Origin: Prevotellaceae bacterium
GTDB lineage: Bacteria; Bacteroidota; Bacteroidia; Bacteroidales; Bacteroidaceae
Reading direction: 5' to 3'
Assembly (NCBI GenBank): GCA_019420585.1
Contig: JAHZGX010000011.1
Coordinates: 183,581-225,567 of the forward strand
Length of the DNA stretch: 41,987 nucleotides
Part shown: positions 14,531 to 23,934 of the stretch, piece after piece
Layout: every line of letters begins with the position of its first letter
Numbering within the stretch: the stretch's first letter is position 1
Made by a program: the position numbers and the translations under genes
The notes under the pieces: model-generated
Databases searched by the model: none
What the model saw: only the letters and a program-made list of their open reading frames with translations
What the model was told of the DNA's origin: nothing

Positions 14531-15727
14531 CTACAGAAAATGCTTGATGATGATGCTGGGATTGACGCGTAAATACATGCCAAAAGAGAAGTTGGTCTCA
14601 TTGCGGCCGGGTAAGATGCACTGATAGAGTTCTGCCTCTGCCCCCAGCACATATCTGCGGGCAAACACGTGGCTGTATTCCACATGGGCATAGGCCGTGC
14701 CAATACCGTTGTGACTGCGCCCGTCCCTCACGCTGAGAGTGCTGAAGAAGTGGTTGCCGTAAAGGCTCACAAAATGCTTGGGAGCACGAAAATAACCTCC
14801 ACGGAGCAGGAACCGCTGCCAAAGAGACACGCCTGCCGTGGCATGGAAAGCCACGCCTGAGTCAAAAGGCCACAGGCTGCCGCTCTGCTGATATGCAAGC
14901 AGGAAATCGGCCTCACCGTATACTCTGGAGAGCACTTTGCGTCCACGGGGAATCCAGGAAACCCCGGCTCCGGCCGAAGCATTCATAATGGTCTGTACCC
15001 CCATGGTGGTGGTGTCTTGTTCACCACCGCGATGCTGTATGACCATCTGCACGGGGATATACCACCGTAAGGGCTTTTCAACCTCTCCCGGCATCACTTT
15101 CCATGCTGTTCCCACGGTAAATGCCTCCTGGTGGGAATCTTCTTCAAAGATATAACTCTGCCAGTTGAGCCAGGTGTCGGCATGCAAGTGCTTGCGGTCC
15201 CAAAGCAACTGCATGCCTGCCTCCGGATCTTGCGAGAGATTGGTCTCTGCAGAGAAAAGAGGCTCAATCAACTGATGGTTTTGCCCTCCATAGATGTCGC
15301 CCAGCACAACGGTCAGGTGTCTGAACTGTGCGCGGGCTCTTACCCAGGGCAACACATGTGCGCCACGCTGGTACTGGCTTCCCTTCCAGCGGCCTATGTC
15401 ATGATACACATAGTTGGGGTACTTATTGGCTCCGTGAAACAACGAGGCATGCAGACCCACTTCCAAATCTATCTGATGATGTGGGGTATAGGCTATGCGT
15501 GGCTCAATCCAAAGGCCGGGAAAGGAATAGCCCTTGGTAAGAGTGCTAGAATACTCATTGTCACGGAAGAAGGCAAGATTGTCCACCTCGACACGCAGAG
15601 TACGGTTGAGCGCTGGGCTGACTCTATAGTCAGAGGTGGCTAGGCTGTCCCACATTTGGGCATAGGTAGGAATGGCGGCAAGAAACAGAAGGGTAGAAAG
15701 CAGGACTTTCCTCATGAGGCGATACAT
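14531..15727 (-). CDS. Predicted outer-membrane beta-barrel protein of unknown function
   Basis: I do not recognise the family. The product is about 398 residues. A signal peptide (MYRLMRKVLLSTLLFLAAIPTYA, ending at a Tyr-Ala/Gln cleavage site) is followed by repeated alternating, aromatic-rich segments separated by glycine turns. The protein ends in a short aliphatic strand. This pattern fits a porin-like barrel of about 370 residues in the outer membrane. The frame opens 21 codons earlier, at an ATG (15790) overlapping the dedA stop as ATGA, but that start would put an extra stretch ahead of the signal peptide; 15727 or 15715 is more likely. It lies in one run with the DedA gene and mutY. 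Confidence 0.7.
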   Translation of the reverse strand: MYRLMRKVLLSTLLFLAAIPTYAQMWDSLATSDYRVSPALNRTLRVEVDNLAFFRDNEYSSTLTKGYSFPGLWIEPRIAYTPHHQIDLEVGLHASLFHGANKYPNYVYHDIGRWKGSQYQRGAHVLPWVRARAQFRHLTVVLGDIYGGQNHQLIEPLFSAETNLSQDPEAGMQLLWDRKHLHADTWLNWQSYIFEEDSHQEAFTVGTAWKVMPGEVEKPLRWYIPVQMVIQHRGGEQDTTTMGVQTIMNASAGAGVSWIPRGRKVLSRVYGEADFLLAYQQSGSLWPFDSGVAFHATAGVSLWQRFLLRGGYFRAPKHFVSLYGNHFFSTLSVRDGRSHNGIGTAYAHVEYSHVFARRYVLGAEAELYQCILPGRNETNFSFGMYLRVNPSIIIKHFL

Positions 15728-15786
15728 AAACACACGCATACTGACATGCGGAACCATTACGAAAAACATTTCACAGATCATCGGTT

Positions 15787-16413
15787 TCATCTTTTGCGTA
15801 CACCCCGATACACGAGGTAAGTCACAGCCAACGCACCCACGAGTAACATGGCAATACGAAGTTCACCACTGTATTCTGCAATTTTCTCCTCCAACCGGCC
15901 GCTGTAATTCTGTCCGATGTACCAGCCGAGTCCACACAGGATGCTGTTCCATGCACCTGCACCAAGGGTGGTGTAAAGCAGGAAGCGGCCAAGACCCATC
16001 CTGGCCAGTCCGGCAGGAATGCTTATAAGTTGGCGCACGGCAGGTACCAGGCGGCCAATCAACGTGCCCATGGCGCCGTGACGGTCGAAGTAGTCTTCGG
16101 CCTGACGTATCTTGTCGCTGTTGAGCAGGCACATGTGCCCGAGACGGCTTTCCGCAAAACGATAGATGACAGGGCGGCCCAGGAAGCGTGCAAGCACGTA
16201 ATTGACGAGTGCTCCCATGTCTGCTCCCAATGTGGCACACAGGACAATGAGCACGGCATTCATGCTTCCGTCGGTGGCAGCCTTGTATGCGGCCGGCGGC
16301 ACAACCACTTCACTGGGGAAAGGAATGAAACTGCTCTCAATAGTCATCAGCAGGGTGATTGTCCAGTAATTGAGGTGCTCCAGGCACCATGCTATAAAGG
16401 GAATACTCTCCAT
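15787..16413 (-). CDS. DedA family membrane protein
   Basis: A 208-residue inner-membrane protein of the DedA/VTT family. It has the hallmark acidic re-entrant motif ESSFIPFPSEVVVPPAAY near residues 26-43 and the basic motif GRLVPAVRQLISIPAG near 139-154. Several transmembrane helices are visible, the last at about 187-203. Some members are undecaprenyl-phosphate or phospholipid flippases, so lipid transport is the likely role. It is 100 nt downstream of the membrane glycosyltransferase, which would use such lipid carriers, and its stop overlaps a possible start of the next gene. Confidence 0.88.
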   Translation of the reverse strand: MESIPFIAWCLEHLNYWTITLLMTIESSFIPFPSEVVVPPAAYKAATDGSMNAVLIVLCATLGADMGALVNYVLARFLGRPVIYRFAESRLGHMCLLNSDKIRQAEDYFDRHGAMGTLIGRLVPAVRQLISIPAGLARMGLGRFLLYTTLGAGAWNSILCGLGWYIGQNYSGRLEEKIAEYSGELRIAMLLVGALAVTYLVYRGVRKR

Positions 16414-16515
16414 ATGGGTAATGTATTATGTCTATTGTTTGTTATATATAAATCGTAATTGGCTTTGCCAGGTGAGCAAGGGAGTTCCGCAATGTTTCCC
16501 ATAGCACTTCCTTAT

Positions 16516-17658
16516 TCACACGAATTTCTTTCTGAAGGTTTTCCTTGACTCAAACCGCCAGTGTAGCCAGGCACAGATATCCCACCAAGGAACCAGTGCC
16601 TGAAGCAGAGGATACAGAAGGGCGTAAGAGCGCACCCGCATCATGCGAGCCATGGCGTACCATGATATGGAAGCCATAGTAAGGGACAGCAGCCACAGTA
16701 CAACGCACATATACATTATATATATAGGCAGATTGAAGGTCAGAAGGGCAAAGGCCGCCAATGGTATCCATATGTAGTTCCCCCAAATACGCATGGCATA
16801 CCATAAACGGTAGGGGATTGCATGATGCATGTGGCGGCGTGTCTCCATGTGGAACACGCGGTGCTGAAGCCAAGTTTGACATGTGGGTTGTTGCTGCATC
16901 AGAAATGCATCGGGATGCATGGCGAGTGCCATACGATGGCGCTTCACATTATGATTGACCAGCAATGTGCCTGCACCGAAGCGAAGAGAGAAACTGGAGG
17001 CAAATCCCTGATGGCTCATGAACAGGCTCTTACGGTATGCCAAGCAAGAACTGTCGGCACGGTAAGGGGTGAAATGTGTCATCCAGGGCATCCAGAGTGA
17101 CTGCTGCCAAAGTCGGAAAAAGTGGCACTTGGCTCCGAACCAACCATGCGGGGAACCATAGAAAACGAATCCCTGGGCGGCATCGACATCATTCCGCAAA
17201 GTCTGAGCCATGCCGAGAAGCCATCGGGAAGACAATGGGGTAGCATCCGGGGACATCATCAGAACCCATTCGTAGCAGGCGGAACGGAAGCCGAGTGTAA
17301 GTGCAAGGCGTGAGATACTGATGTCTCGTGCAGTGTCGGGACAGAAAGTATGGTGAAGGTGAACGTTTTCCTTCTCCATCTCCTCCAGCACCTTGAGCGT
17401 ATCATCTTCGCTGTTCATGTCCACCACAATTACCTCGAAAGGAGCAGAATAGTTCTGGCTAAGAATAGCAGGAAGGTTTGACTGCAGGGCAGACTGCTGA
17501 TTATGCACGGTCATAATAATGCTCACGGGGGGAAGGTTGTCCCTCCGTAGGGATTGGCGGCCGGCTTCCCTAGTAATGAACCCCAGTCGCAGACTATGCA
17601 ATGAGCACAATATGCCGAATAGCCATGCCAGCACAGTAACAGCCAGGAACAGAGTCAT
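16516..17658 (-). CDS. Membrane-bound family 2 glycosyltransferase
   Basis: A 380-residue GT2 enzyme. It has an N-terminal transmembrane anchor (2-25), a catalytic domain starting PPVSIIMTVHNQQ (43-55) with FEVIVVDMNSEDD (74-86) and a DxD-like MMSPDATP (134-141), and three or so C-terminal transmembrane helices. The upstream in-frame start at 17706 is TTG, whereas 17658 is ATG preceded by purine-rich AGAAGAAAAAGA, so I use 17658. It follows lysA by 72 nt and precedes dedA. The substrate is unknown; a polyprenyl-linked or cell-surface sugar is likely. Confidence 0.83.
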   Translation of the reverse strand: MTLFLAVTVLAWLFGILCSLHSLRLGFITREAGRQSLRRDNLPPVSIIMTVHNQQSALQSNLPAILSQNYSAPFEVIVVDMNSEDDTLKVLEEMEKENVHLHHTFCPDTARDISISRLALTLGFRSACYEWVLMMSPDATPLSSRWLLGMAQTLRNDVDAAQGFVFYGSPHGWFGAKCHFFRLWQQSLWMPWMTHFTPYRADSSCLAYRKSLFMSHQGFASSFSLRFGAGTLLVNHNVKRHRMALAMHPDAFLMQQQPTCQTWLQHRVFHMETRRHMHHAIPYRLWYAMRIWGNYIWIPLAAFALLTFNLPIYIMYMCVVLWLLSLTMASISWYAMARMMRVRSYALLYPLLQALVPWWDICAWLHWRFESRKTFRKKFV

Positions 17659-17730
17659 ATCAAGGTCTTTTTCTTCTGGGAGTTGGTCAATATGTAGCAA
17701 TGGCAAACGTCAGGAGTGCAATGATGGTGT

Positions 17731-18900
17731 TCATGCAAAATCTTCCGTAATGTATCCAACCGGCAATTGACGGCAGTTGTACTGGCTTGCCATAATCTCA
17801 CCATACGCGCCGGCAGACCTCAGAGCCAGCAAATCCCCCCTATGGGTAACAGGCAACAGACAGTCACGCAGGAACACATCACTGCTCTCACATATAGGGC
17901 CAACCACATCATACAACTGCTTCTCGCTGTCCTGTGATGTAAGATTCTCAATGTGATGATAAGCATCATACAGGGCGGGGCGGATAAGGTCGGTCATACC
18001 GGCATCCAGTATGGCAAATTGACGGTGTGTACCTTGCTTGACATACAGGCAGCGGGCAATGAGCGAACCACACTGACCCACCACCGAACGACCCAGTTCA
18101 AAATGAAGATGCTGGCCTGGACGTAACTTGAGGTTGGCGGCATAGGTGTCAAAATACTTCTTGAATTCCGGAATCGGATTCAAGCCAGGATTCTTATAGT
18201 CAATGCCCAATCCACCGCCCACATTGATGTTTCTTATAGGACCGATACCCTGCTGCTCCAGGCGTTCCTGCAGTTCGTTGATGCGTTGACAGAGTGCTTG
18301 AAAGTCTCTCATATCCACTATCTGACTGCCAATGTGGAAGTGCAGTCCGACAAACTCTACGTGCTTCATGGACTGAGCCATCATGATGACACGCTCCATG
18401 TCCTGCATGGCAATGCCAAACTTGTTCTCTGCCAAACCTGTGGTAATGTTGGCATGGGTGTGTGCTCCCACATCGGGATTGATACGGAAACTCACTTGGG
18501 CAATCTTTCCCATACGTGCGGCTATCTCTTCTATTACCTCTAGTTCTGCCACACTCTCCACATTAAAGTACTGAATGCCGGACTCCAGCCCCAACTCTAT
18601 TTCCCAATCACTTTTGCCTACACCTGCATACACAATGCTTCCTGCGGGAAATCCTGCATCCAGACACGCCTGTATCTCACCGCCGCTCACACAATCGGCT
18701 CCGAAGCCAAAGGCGGCAATAACGGACAGAACCTTCTTGTTGGCACATGCCTTTACTGCATAATGGAGATGATAACCGCTGTGCTTGTCAGTCTCATCCT
18801 TGATAACCTGAAGAGTTTGACGGAGCAGGTTGGTATCGTAATAGTAAAAGGGAGTTCTCAGATGCTGGAACGAATCTGTGGGAAAATACATTTCGGACAT
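17731..18900 (-). CDS. lysA: Diaminopimelate decarboxylase
   Basis: The last step of lysine synthesis: PLP-dependent decarboxylation of meso-diaminopimelate. The product is 389 residues. The PLP lysine is Lys50 in HYAVKACANK. HFHIGSQ and INVGGGLGIDY bind the cofactor phosphate, and CESSD near residue 335 carries the conserved active-site cysteine. The start at 18900 fits the family N-terminus. An ATG at 18945 is in frame, adds 15 residues and has a GGAGG sequence 9 nt upstream, so it cannot be excluded. It follows lysC in the same run. Confidence 0.93.
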   Translation of the reverse strand: MSEMYFPTDSFQHLRTPFYYYDTNLLRQTLQVIKDETDKHSGYHLHYAVKACANKKVLSVIAAFGFGADCVSGGEIQACLDAGFPAGSIVYAGVGKSDWEIELGLESGIQYFNVESVAELEVIEEIAARMGKIAQVSFRINPDVGAHTHANITTGLAENKFGIAMQDMERVIMMAQSMKHVEFVGLHFHIGSQIVDMRDFQALCQRINELQERLEQQGIGPIRNINVGGGLGIDYKNPGLNPIPEFKKYFDTYAANLKLRPGQHLHFELGRSVVGQCGSLIARCLYVKQGTHRQFAILDAGMTDLIRPALYDAYHHIENLTSQDSEKQLYDVVGPICESSDVFLRDCLLPVTHRGDLLALRSAGAYGEIMASQYNCRQLPVGYITEDFA

Positions 18901-18974
18901 GGGATGATATTCGTCTTTGTGAAAACAATATGGGGAGCCTGCCATGAGACAAGCCCTCCGGTGAGTATTGTATG

Positions 18975-20291
18975 TTACTTGAAAAGAGTATTGCTCAATG
19001 CCTGTAACGTGCGCTTCTTGTCCTCATTCTTAACAAGGAAAGAAATATTGTGGTTAGAACCACCATAACTGATCATGCGGACAGGAATGGAGCGAAGGGC
19101 CTCGCAAGCAAGTGTCTCAAATCCGACATTGGCGGATGCCAGGTCGCCCACCACGCAGATGATGACCATGTCACGGTCTACATTGACTGTGCCATATTTC
19201 TTCAACTCATCGATAATGTCAATCAGATGGGCTGCATTGTCAATAGTAACAGACACACCAACCTCACTCGTGCACACCATATCGATGCTAGTCTTGTATG
19301 TCTCAAAGATTTCAAACACCTTGCGAAGGAACCCGTGAGCCAAAAGCATGCGGCTGCTTTGTATCTGAATGCAGATGATGCCGTCTTTGGCTGCCACTGC
19401 CTTGATGGTGCCAGGCTGGAACTCGTTGTTGATGATTGTGCCGGGAGCCGATGGATTCATGGTGTTCAGCAACCGCACGGGCACTCCTGCAAACTTGGCT
19501 GGCTGAATGCAGGTGGGGTGGAGTATCTTTGCTCCGAAATATGCCAGTTCTGCGGCCTCCTCGAAATGCAGTTGTCTGACAGGTTCTGTGTTTTCCACCA
19601 CACGGGGATCATTGTTGTGCATGCCATCGATGTCCGTCCATATTTGGATTTCCTCGGCTTGCAGGGCTGCACCTAGCAGGCAAGCAGTATAGTCAGAACC
19701 GCCACGCAGCAGGTTGTCAATCTCACCATATGCGTTACGGCAAATGAATCCCTGGGTAATATAAATCTCCTGGCCCTCATTTTCCTTCAGTGCCTGACAG
19801 CATTTCTCGCGGATATAGTTGAAGTCCGGATCGGCATTCTTGTCGGTACGTACGATGTCCAGTGCACTCAGCAAGAGAGCCTTCACCCCTTGCTCCTTCA
19901 AATAGTTGGTCACCATGTTGGTGCTCATGATTTCTCCTTGAGCGAGTATCACCTTCTCTTCAAACGATGTGAAATGCACCTTGGTGAACGAACGGAGATA
20001 GTCAAATTCCTCATGCAGGAACTCATGCGTCTTCTTCTTCCACTCGTCGGTGTCGTATAACTCCTCCACATGATTCAGATACTTCTGCTCCAGTCTGTTT
20101 ATTATGGTGTTTGCTCCTTCGGGGTTCTTCTTGTATAGATAGTCGGAAATCTCCACCAAGGTGTTGGTTGTTCCTGACATGGCAGAGAGCACCACCAGTT
20201 TGGGCTGTCCGTCTGATGTTATCAGTTTAGCCACATCTTGCATTCTCTGTGGCGTGCCTACAGACGTGCCGCCAAATTTCATTACTTTCAT
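18975..20291 (-). CDS. lysC: Aspartate kinase
   Basis: Phosphorylates aspartate, the first step toward lysine, threonine and methionine. The 438 residues start MKVMKFGGTSVG, the kinase signature (KFGGTSVG at 5-12). LLRGGSDYTA is near 194-203 and the regulatory part from about 305 to the end contains two ACT domains, which in this family sense lysine or threonine. It is a monofunctional enzyme with no fused homoserine dehydrogenase. It lies 47 nt after ftsE and ahead of lysA, pairing the first and last lysine genes. Confidence 0.95.
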   Translation of the reverse strand: MKVMKFGGTSVGTPQRMQDVAKLITSDGQPKLVVLSAMSGTTNTLVEISDYLYKKNPEGANTIINRLEQKYLNHVEELYDTDEWKKKTHEFLHEEFDYLRSFTKVHFTSFEEKVILAQGEIMSTNMVTNYLKEQGVKALLLSALDIVRTDKNADPDFNYIREKCCQALKENEGQEIYITQGFICRNAYGEIDNLLRGGSDYTACLLGAALQAEEIQIWTDIDGMHNNDPRVVENTEPVRQLHFEEAAELAYFGAKILHPTCIQPAKFAGVPVRLLNTMNPSAPGTIINNEFQPGTIKAVAAKDGIICIQIQSSRMLLAHGFLRKVFEIFETYKTSIDMVCTSEVGVSVTIDNAAHLIDIIDELKKYGTVNVDRDMVIICVVGDLASANVGFETLACEALRSIPVRMISYGGSNHNISFLVKNEDKKRTLQALSNTLFK

Positions 20292-20338
20292 ATCTTCCGC
20301 GTATTGAAGTAGGTATATCCTGTTTGTAAATTTCTTCT

Positions 20339-21025
20339 TTAAGGCTGCAATCTCAAATGGCCAGCCTCACAACAATAAACTGTACCGGGAAAACATTCCG
20401 GCCAAAGCTGGTTATGAGTGCTTACAATGACTGTTGCATGGTATTTCCTGCGTACCTCATCAAGCAGGACCATGGTCAATTCTCCGTTCTCGGAATCTAG
20501 ATTCCCTGTCGGCTCATCGGCAAGAATGAGCCGTGGATTGTTGAGCAAGGCTCTGGCGATGCACATTCTCTGCTGTTCGCCCCCCGAGAGTTCATAAGTA
20601 CGCTTGCTGGCATAATCTTGAAGACCGACAAGTTCCAGCACTTCCTTTATGCGCTTGGTTCTTTCGTTTTTCTTTCTCCAACCTGTGGCACATAGCACAA
20701 AATCCAGGTTGGCATATACATTTCTGTCGTGCAGCAACTGGAAATCCTGAAACACAATGCCCATCTGCCTTCGAAGTGCAGGCAACTGCTTGGTACGAAT
20801 GTGCAACATATCATGTCCGAGCACCCGTGCTTCACTGCCAGTGGGTTCCAGTTCACCATAAATGGTCTTCATCAACGAGGTCTTCCCGCAGCCGACAGCA
20901 CCGGTCAGGTAAACCATTTCACCTTGACTTACCGTCAGGTCAACACCGCTCAGCACGAGATTATCCCCACGCCTGATGCTTACATTCGCATACTTTATTA
21001 TGTGTTCGGCAATTTCCATGTGCAT
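20339..21025 (-). CDS. ftsE: FtsE-like ABC transporter ATPase
   Basis: A 228-residue ABC ATPase with Walker A TGAVGCGKTS, Q-loop VFQDFQLL, signature LSGGEQQR and Walker B LILADEPTGNLDS. The sequence follows FtsE, which with FtsX activates septal peptidoglycan hydrolases. No ftsX is adjacent; it sits between hisIE (7 nt) and lysC (47 nt), so its permease partner must be encoded elsewhere. The start could be the ATG at 21025 or 21019; AAGGCACAA precedes the first. Other LolD/MacB-type ATPases are similar, so the FtsE assignment is likely but not certain. Confidence 0.82.
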   Translation of the reverse strand: MHMEIAEHIIKYANVSIRRGDNLVLSGVDLTVSQGEMVYLTGAVGCGKTSLMKTIYGELEPTGSEARVLGHDMLHIRTKQLPALRRQMGIVFQDFQLLHDRNVYANLDFVLCATGWRKKNERTKRIKEVLELVGLQDYASKRTYELSGGEQQRMCIARALLNNPRLILADEPTGNLDSENGELTMVLLDEVRRKYHATVIVSTHNQLWPECFPGTVYCCEAGHLRLQP

Positions 21026-21032
21026 TTGTGCC

Positions 21033-21647
21033 TTAGTGTTTCTTCCATCCCGGATTGTGCCTATCACACAACTCCGCAGCCATATCCTCTATGCGCAGTC
21101 CCTTGTGCGTAAGCAGTACAATCAGATGATACAGCATATCCGAACCTTCATAAATCAGGCGGTCATTTGTCCCGTTGGTGGCCTCAATCACCAGTTCAAG
21201 AGCCTCCTCACCCACCTTCTGCGCCATGCGGTTCAGTCCATCCTTGAAGAGACTGGTCGTGTAACTGCCTTCGGGCATCTCACGATGGCGTTTCTCAATG
21301 AAGTCACTCAGTTCGCTCAGAAACAATAAAGGCGATGCCACATTCTCCTCTCCCCAACAGGTGTCGGTACCTTTGTGACAAGCGGGACCATCAGGATGCA
21401 CTTTCACAAGTAAAGTGTCATTGTCACAATCCACCTTAATGTCCACCAGATGCAGGAAATTATTACTTGTCTCGCCCTTTGTCCACAGGCATTGGCGCGA
21501 ACGACTGTAGAATGTCACCAGTCCTGTACTGAGTGTCTTCTCATAGGCTTCTTTGTTCATGTAGCCCAGCATGAGCACATTCTTGGTATCGGCATCCTGT
21601 ATAATAGCAGGCACCAGCCCCCCTGATTTTTCAAAATCTATGTTCAT
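21033..21647 (-). CDS. hisIE: Bifunctional phosphoribosyl-AMP cyclohydrolase / phosphoribosyl-ATP pyrophosphatase
   Basis: Catalyses steps 2 and 3 of histidine synthesis. Of 204 residues, about 1-110 are the HisI cyclohydrolase with the metal-binding VDCDNDT and ACHKGTDTCW. About 115-204 are the HisE pyrophosphatase with MPEGSYTTSLF and QKVGEEALELVIEA. The gene is 23 nt after hisF, in the operon hisH-A-F-IE. Confidence 0.96.
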   Translation of the reverse strand: MNIDFEKSGGLVPAIIQDADTKNVLMLGYMNKEAYEKTLSTGLVTFYSRSRQCLWTKGETSNNFLHLVDIKVDCDNDTLLVKVHPDGPACHKGTDTCWGEENVASPLLFLSELSDFIEKRHREMPEGSYTTSLFKDGLNRMAQKVGEEALELVIEATNGTNDRLIYEGSDMLYHLIVLLTHKGLRIEDMAAELCDRHNPGWKKH

Positions 21648-21670
21648 CTCTCTTGATTGTGTTTGTCTTA

Positions 21671-22429
21671 TTACTCATGTCTCACGCTTACGCCTTCTTT
21701 CCTGAGGTACTTCTTCAGTTCGGGAATGCCAATTTCTCCAAAGTGGAAGACACTTGCTGCCAGTGCGGCATCGGCGTGTCCTATGGTGAATGCATCGCGG
21801 AAGTGCTCCATGGAGCCTGCTCCTCCCGATGCAATGATGGGAATGGTGAGTTTGTCTGCCAGAATGGCAAGAGCCTCCAAGGCAAATCCCGTCTTCACGC
21901 CATCATGGTTCATGCTGGTGAAGAGTATTTCCCCAGCTCCTCGGTCGGCGGCTTCCATGGCCCACTGAAGCAGTGTCTTCTCGGTGGGGACGCGTCCGCC
22001 ATTCACGTAGCACATCCATGTATTGTTGTCAAAACGTGCATCAATGGCTACTACACATACCTGACTGCCGAAGCGTGATGCAGTCTCATTGATGAGTTCA
22101 GGGTGTCTTAATGCAGCACTGTTCATGCTTACCTTATCGGCTCCTGCGGCCAGCATGCGCTCCACATCGGCAATCTCACTGATTCCTCCACCCACGGTAA
22201 AAGGTATACTCACCCTTTCTGCCACCCGTTCCACCGTTTTCGTAAAGGTCTTACGCCTCTCGTGACTTGCGGTGATGTCTAGAAACACAAGTTCGTCAGC
22301 CCCCTGCTTGCTGTATTGCTCGCCTAAGGCAACGGGATTTCCGGCCTGTCGCAGGCCTACGAAATTAGTCCCCTTTACCGTTTGTCCGTCCTTGACATCC
22401 AAACAGGGTATGATTCTCTTGGCTAACAT
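21671..22429 (-). CDS. hisF: Imidazole glycerol phosphate synthase, cyclase subunit
   Basis: With HisH it turns PRFAR and ammonia into imidazole glycerol phosphate and AICAR. It is a 252-residue TIM barrel with catalytic Asp11 (IPCLDVKDG) and Asp130 (VVAIDAR) and phosphate loops TVGGGI and IASGGAGS. It overlaps the hisA end by 7 bp. Confidence 0.97.
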   Translation of the reverse strand: MLAKRIIPCLDVKDGQTVKGTNFVGLRQAGNPVALGEQYSKQGADELVFLDITASHERRKTFTKTVERVAERVSIPFTVGGGISEIADVERMLAAGADKVSMNSAALRHPELINETASRFGSQVCVVAIDARFDNNTWMCYVNGGRVPTEKTLLQWAMEAADRGAGEILFTSMNHDGVKTGFALEALAILADKLTIPIIASGGAGSMEHFRDAFTIGHADAALAASVFHFGEIGIPELKKYLRKEGVSVRHE

Positions 22430-23187
22430 GCTGCACCCTCCTTCTTGTCCGTTTCGCTTTTACTGCTTTGAGGAAAACGTTTCTGAAGTTCGTGAATGTC
22501 CACACGGCCTTCATAAATGGCCTTTCCGAACACAACTGCAGGCACTCCCGCATGTTCCAGTTCCTCAATGTCCTCCATGCTGCTTACGCCTCCACTGGCT
22601 ATCAGATGAAGATGCGGGTATGTTCTCATCAGGGTTTGGTACATATCCGTGGCCGCTCCTTGAAGCATGCCATCACGACTGATATCTGTACAGAGCACTG
22701 TCCGTGTTCCTTTATCTATATATGTTTTGAGGAAAGCATCCAGTTCCACCGGCGCGTCCTCTTTCCATCCATTGATGCTGATGTGTCCGTTCCTGACATC
22801 GGCACCCAATATGATATGCTGTGCCCCGTACTTGTCCTGCCACTCGAGATAGAGTTCGGGGAACGTGACGGCGATACTGCCGACCGTTGCCAGCCGTGCG
22901 CCTGCATCGAAAACCTTGTCAAGATCATCGGATGACTTGATTCCTCCTCCGAAATCAACGCAGAGGCTTGTAGCCCTGGTGACAGCCCGCAGCACATCGC
23001 AGTTTACCACGTGCTTGCTCCGTGCACCATCCAGATCCACCATATGAAGCCTGCGGTAGCCTGCTTGCTCGAATCGTATGGCCATCTCAACGGGGTCACC
23101 GTATTCCTTGCTTTGGCCATAGTCTCCCTGTGTAAGGCGTACACAGCGTCCGTCAATGATGTCTATGGCAGGTATCAATTCAATCAT
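22423..23187 (-). CDS. hisA: ProFAR isomerase
   Basis: Isomerises the aminoaldose ProFAR to the aminoketose PRFAR. It is a 254-residue TIM barrel starting MIELIPAIDIIDG, with catalytic Asp in PAIDI and TDISRDG in the second half, plus phosphate loops DFGGGI and IASGGVSS. It overlaps hisH (ATGA) and hisF, so translation is likely coupled. Confidence 0.96.
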   Translation of the reverse strand: MIELIPAIDIIDGRCVRLTQGDYGQSKEYGDPVEMAIRFEQAGYRRLHMVDLDGARSKHVVNCDVLRAVTRATSLCVDFGGGIKSSDDLDKVFDAGARLATVGSIAVTFPELYLEWQDKYGAQHIILGADVRNGHISINGWKEDAPVELDAFLKTYIDKGTRTVLCTDISRDGMLQGAATDMYQTLMRTYPHLHLIASGGVSSMEDIEELEHAGVPAVVFGKAIYEGRVDIHELQKRFPQSSKSETDKKEGAAC

Positions 23188-23777
23188 ATCTCTCCCAAGA
23201 AGTTTTTCAAGACTTGTTCTCCCACGCTTCCGCTCTTTTCTGGATGGAACTGCGTGGCCATGAAATTCCCTTTGCGCATGACTGCGCTGAAGGGCAATAT
23301 ATGGTTGGTGGTGGCTATGGTGAAGTCTCCCACAGGCACATAAAAACTATGTACAAAGTATGCAAAAGTTCCTTCGTTAAGCCCTTTCAGCAAGTTGTCC
23401 TTGATATTTTCCAGTTGATTCCAGCCCATGTGAGGCACTTTTTGCTCATGGCATTGAGGACGAAACCGGCATACTTCAGTTGGAAATATTCCCAAGCAAT
23501 CCACATTGCCCTCCTCTGAGTGCCGGCACATCAGTTGCTGTCCGATGCAGATACCCAATACAGGTTGGTTCAAGGCACATATCACCTGGTCAAGTCCATG
23601 CCTGTGCAGATAATCCATAGTATGACTGGCCTCACCTTGCCCCGGGAACACCACACGGTCAGCACCTCTCAATTCATCGGCGTTATCCGTCAGTACGGGA
23701 TCCACACCCACGCGCTTCAGTGCATTCATTACAGAATGAATGTTCCCGGCATTGTATTTAACTACGGCTACTTTCAT
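23184..23777 (-). CDS. hisH: Imidazole glycerol phosphate synthase, glutamine amidotransferase subunit
   Basis: Releases ammonia from glutamine for HisF. The 197 residues form a class I glutamine amidotransferase with nucleophile Cys77 (GICIGQQ), His178 and Glu180 (QFHPEKS), and the PGQGEA oxyanion strand. The start is the ATG at 23777; a TTG just before it is not needed. It is the first gene of this his run; hisG, D, C and B must be elsewhere. Confidence 0.95.
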   Translation of the reverse strand: MKVAVVKYNAGNIHSVMNALKRVGVDPVLTDNADELRGADRVVFPGQGEASHTMDYLHRHGLDQVICALNQPVLGICIGQQLMCRHSEEGNVDCLGIFPTEVCRFRPQCHEQKVPHMGWNQLENIKDNLLKGLNEGTFAYFVHSFYVPVGDFTIATTNHILPFSAVMRKGNFMATQFHPEKSGSVGEQVLKNFLGEI

Positions 23778-23822
23778 CAATTATGTATTTTGCCTTGCTG
23801 CTTCCTATTTAATTATTGGCTG

Positions 23823-23830
23823 CAAAGTTA
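23823..23830 (-). promoter_or_regulatory. Putative -7 box of the his-ftsE-lys operon
   Basis: The minus strand reads TAACTTTG, 45 nt upstream of the hisH ATG. A loose TTGTG lies about 19 nt further upstream. This suggests that the his run has a start separate from trp. Confidence 0.6.
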
Positions 23831-23934
23831 CGTTTTTTTTGTGCGTTACACAACATCCGCCACGGCAAATGCCTATTCAGGAGATACTTTGCATATCGCC
23901 TATCACGGTAATTGCAGAACAGCATGTCTTGCCT

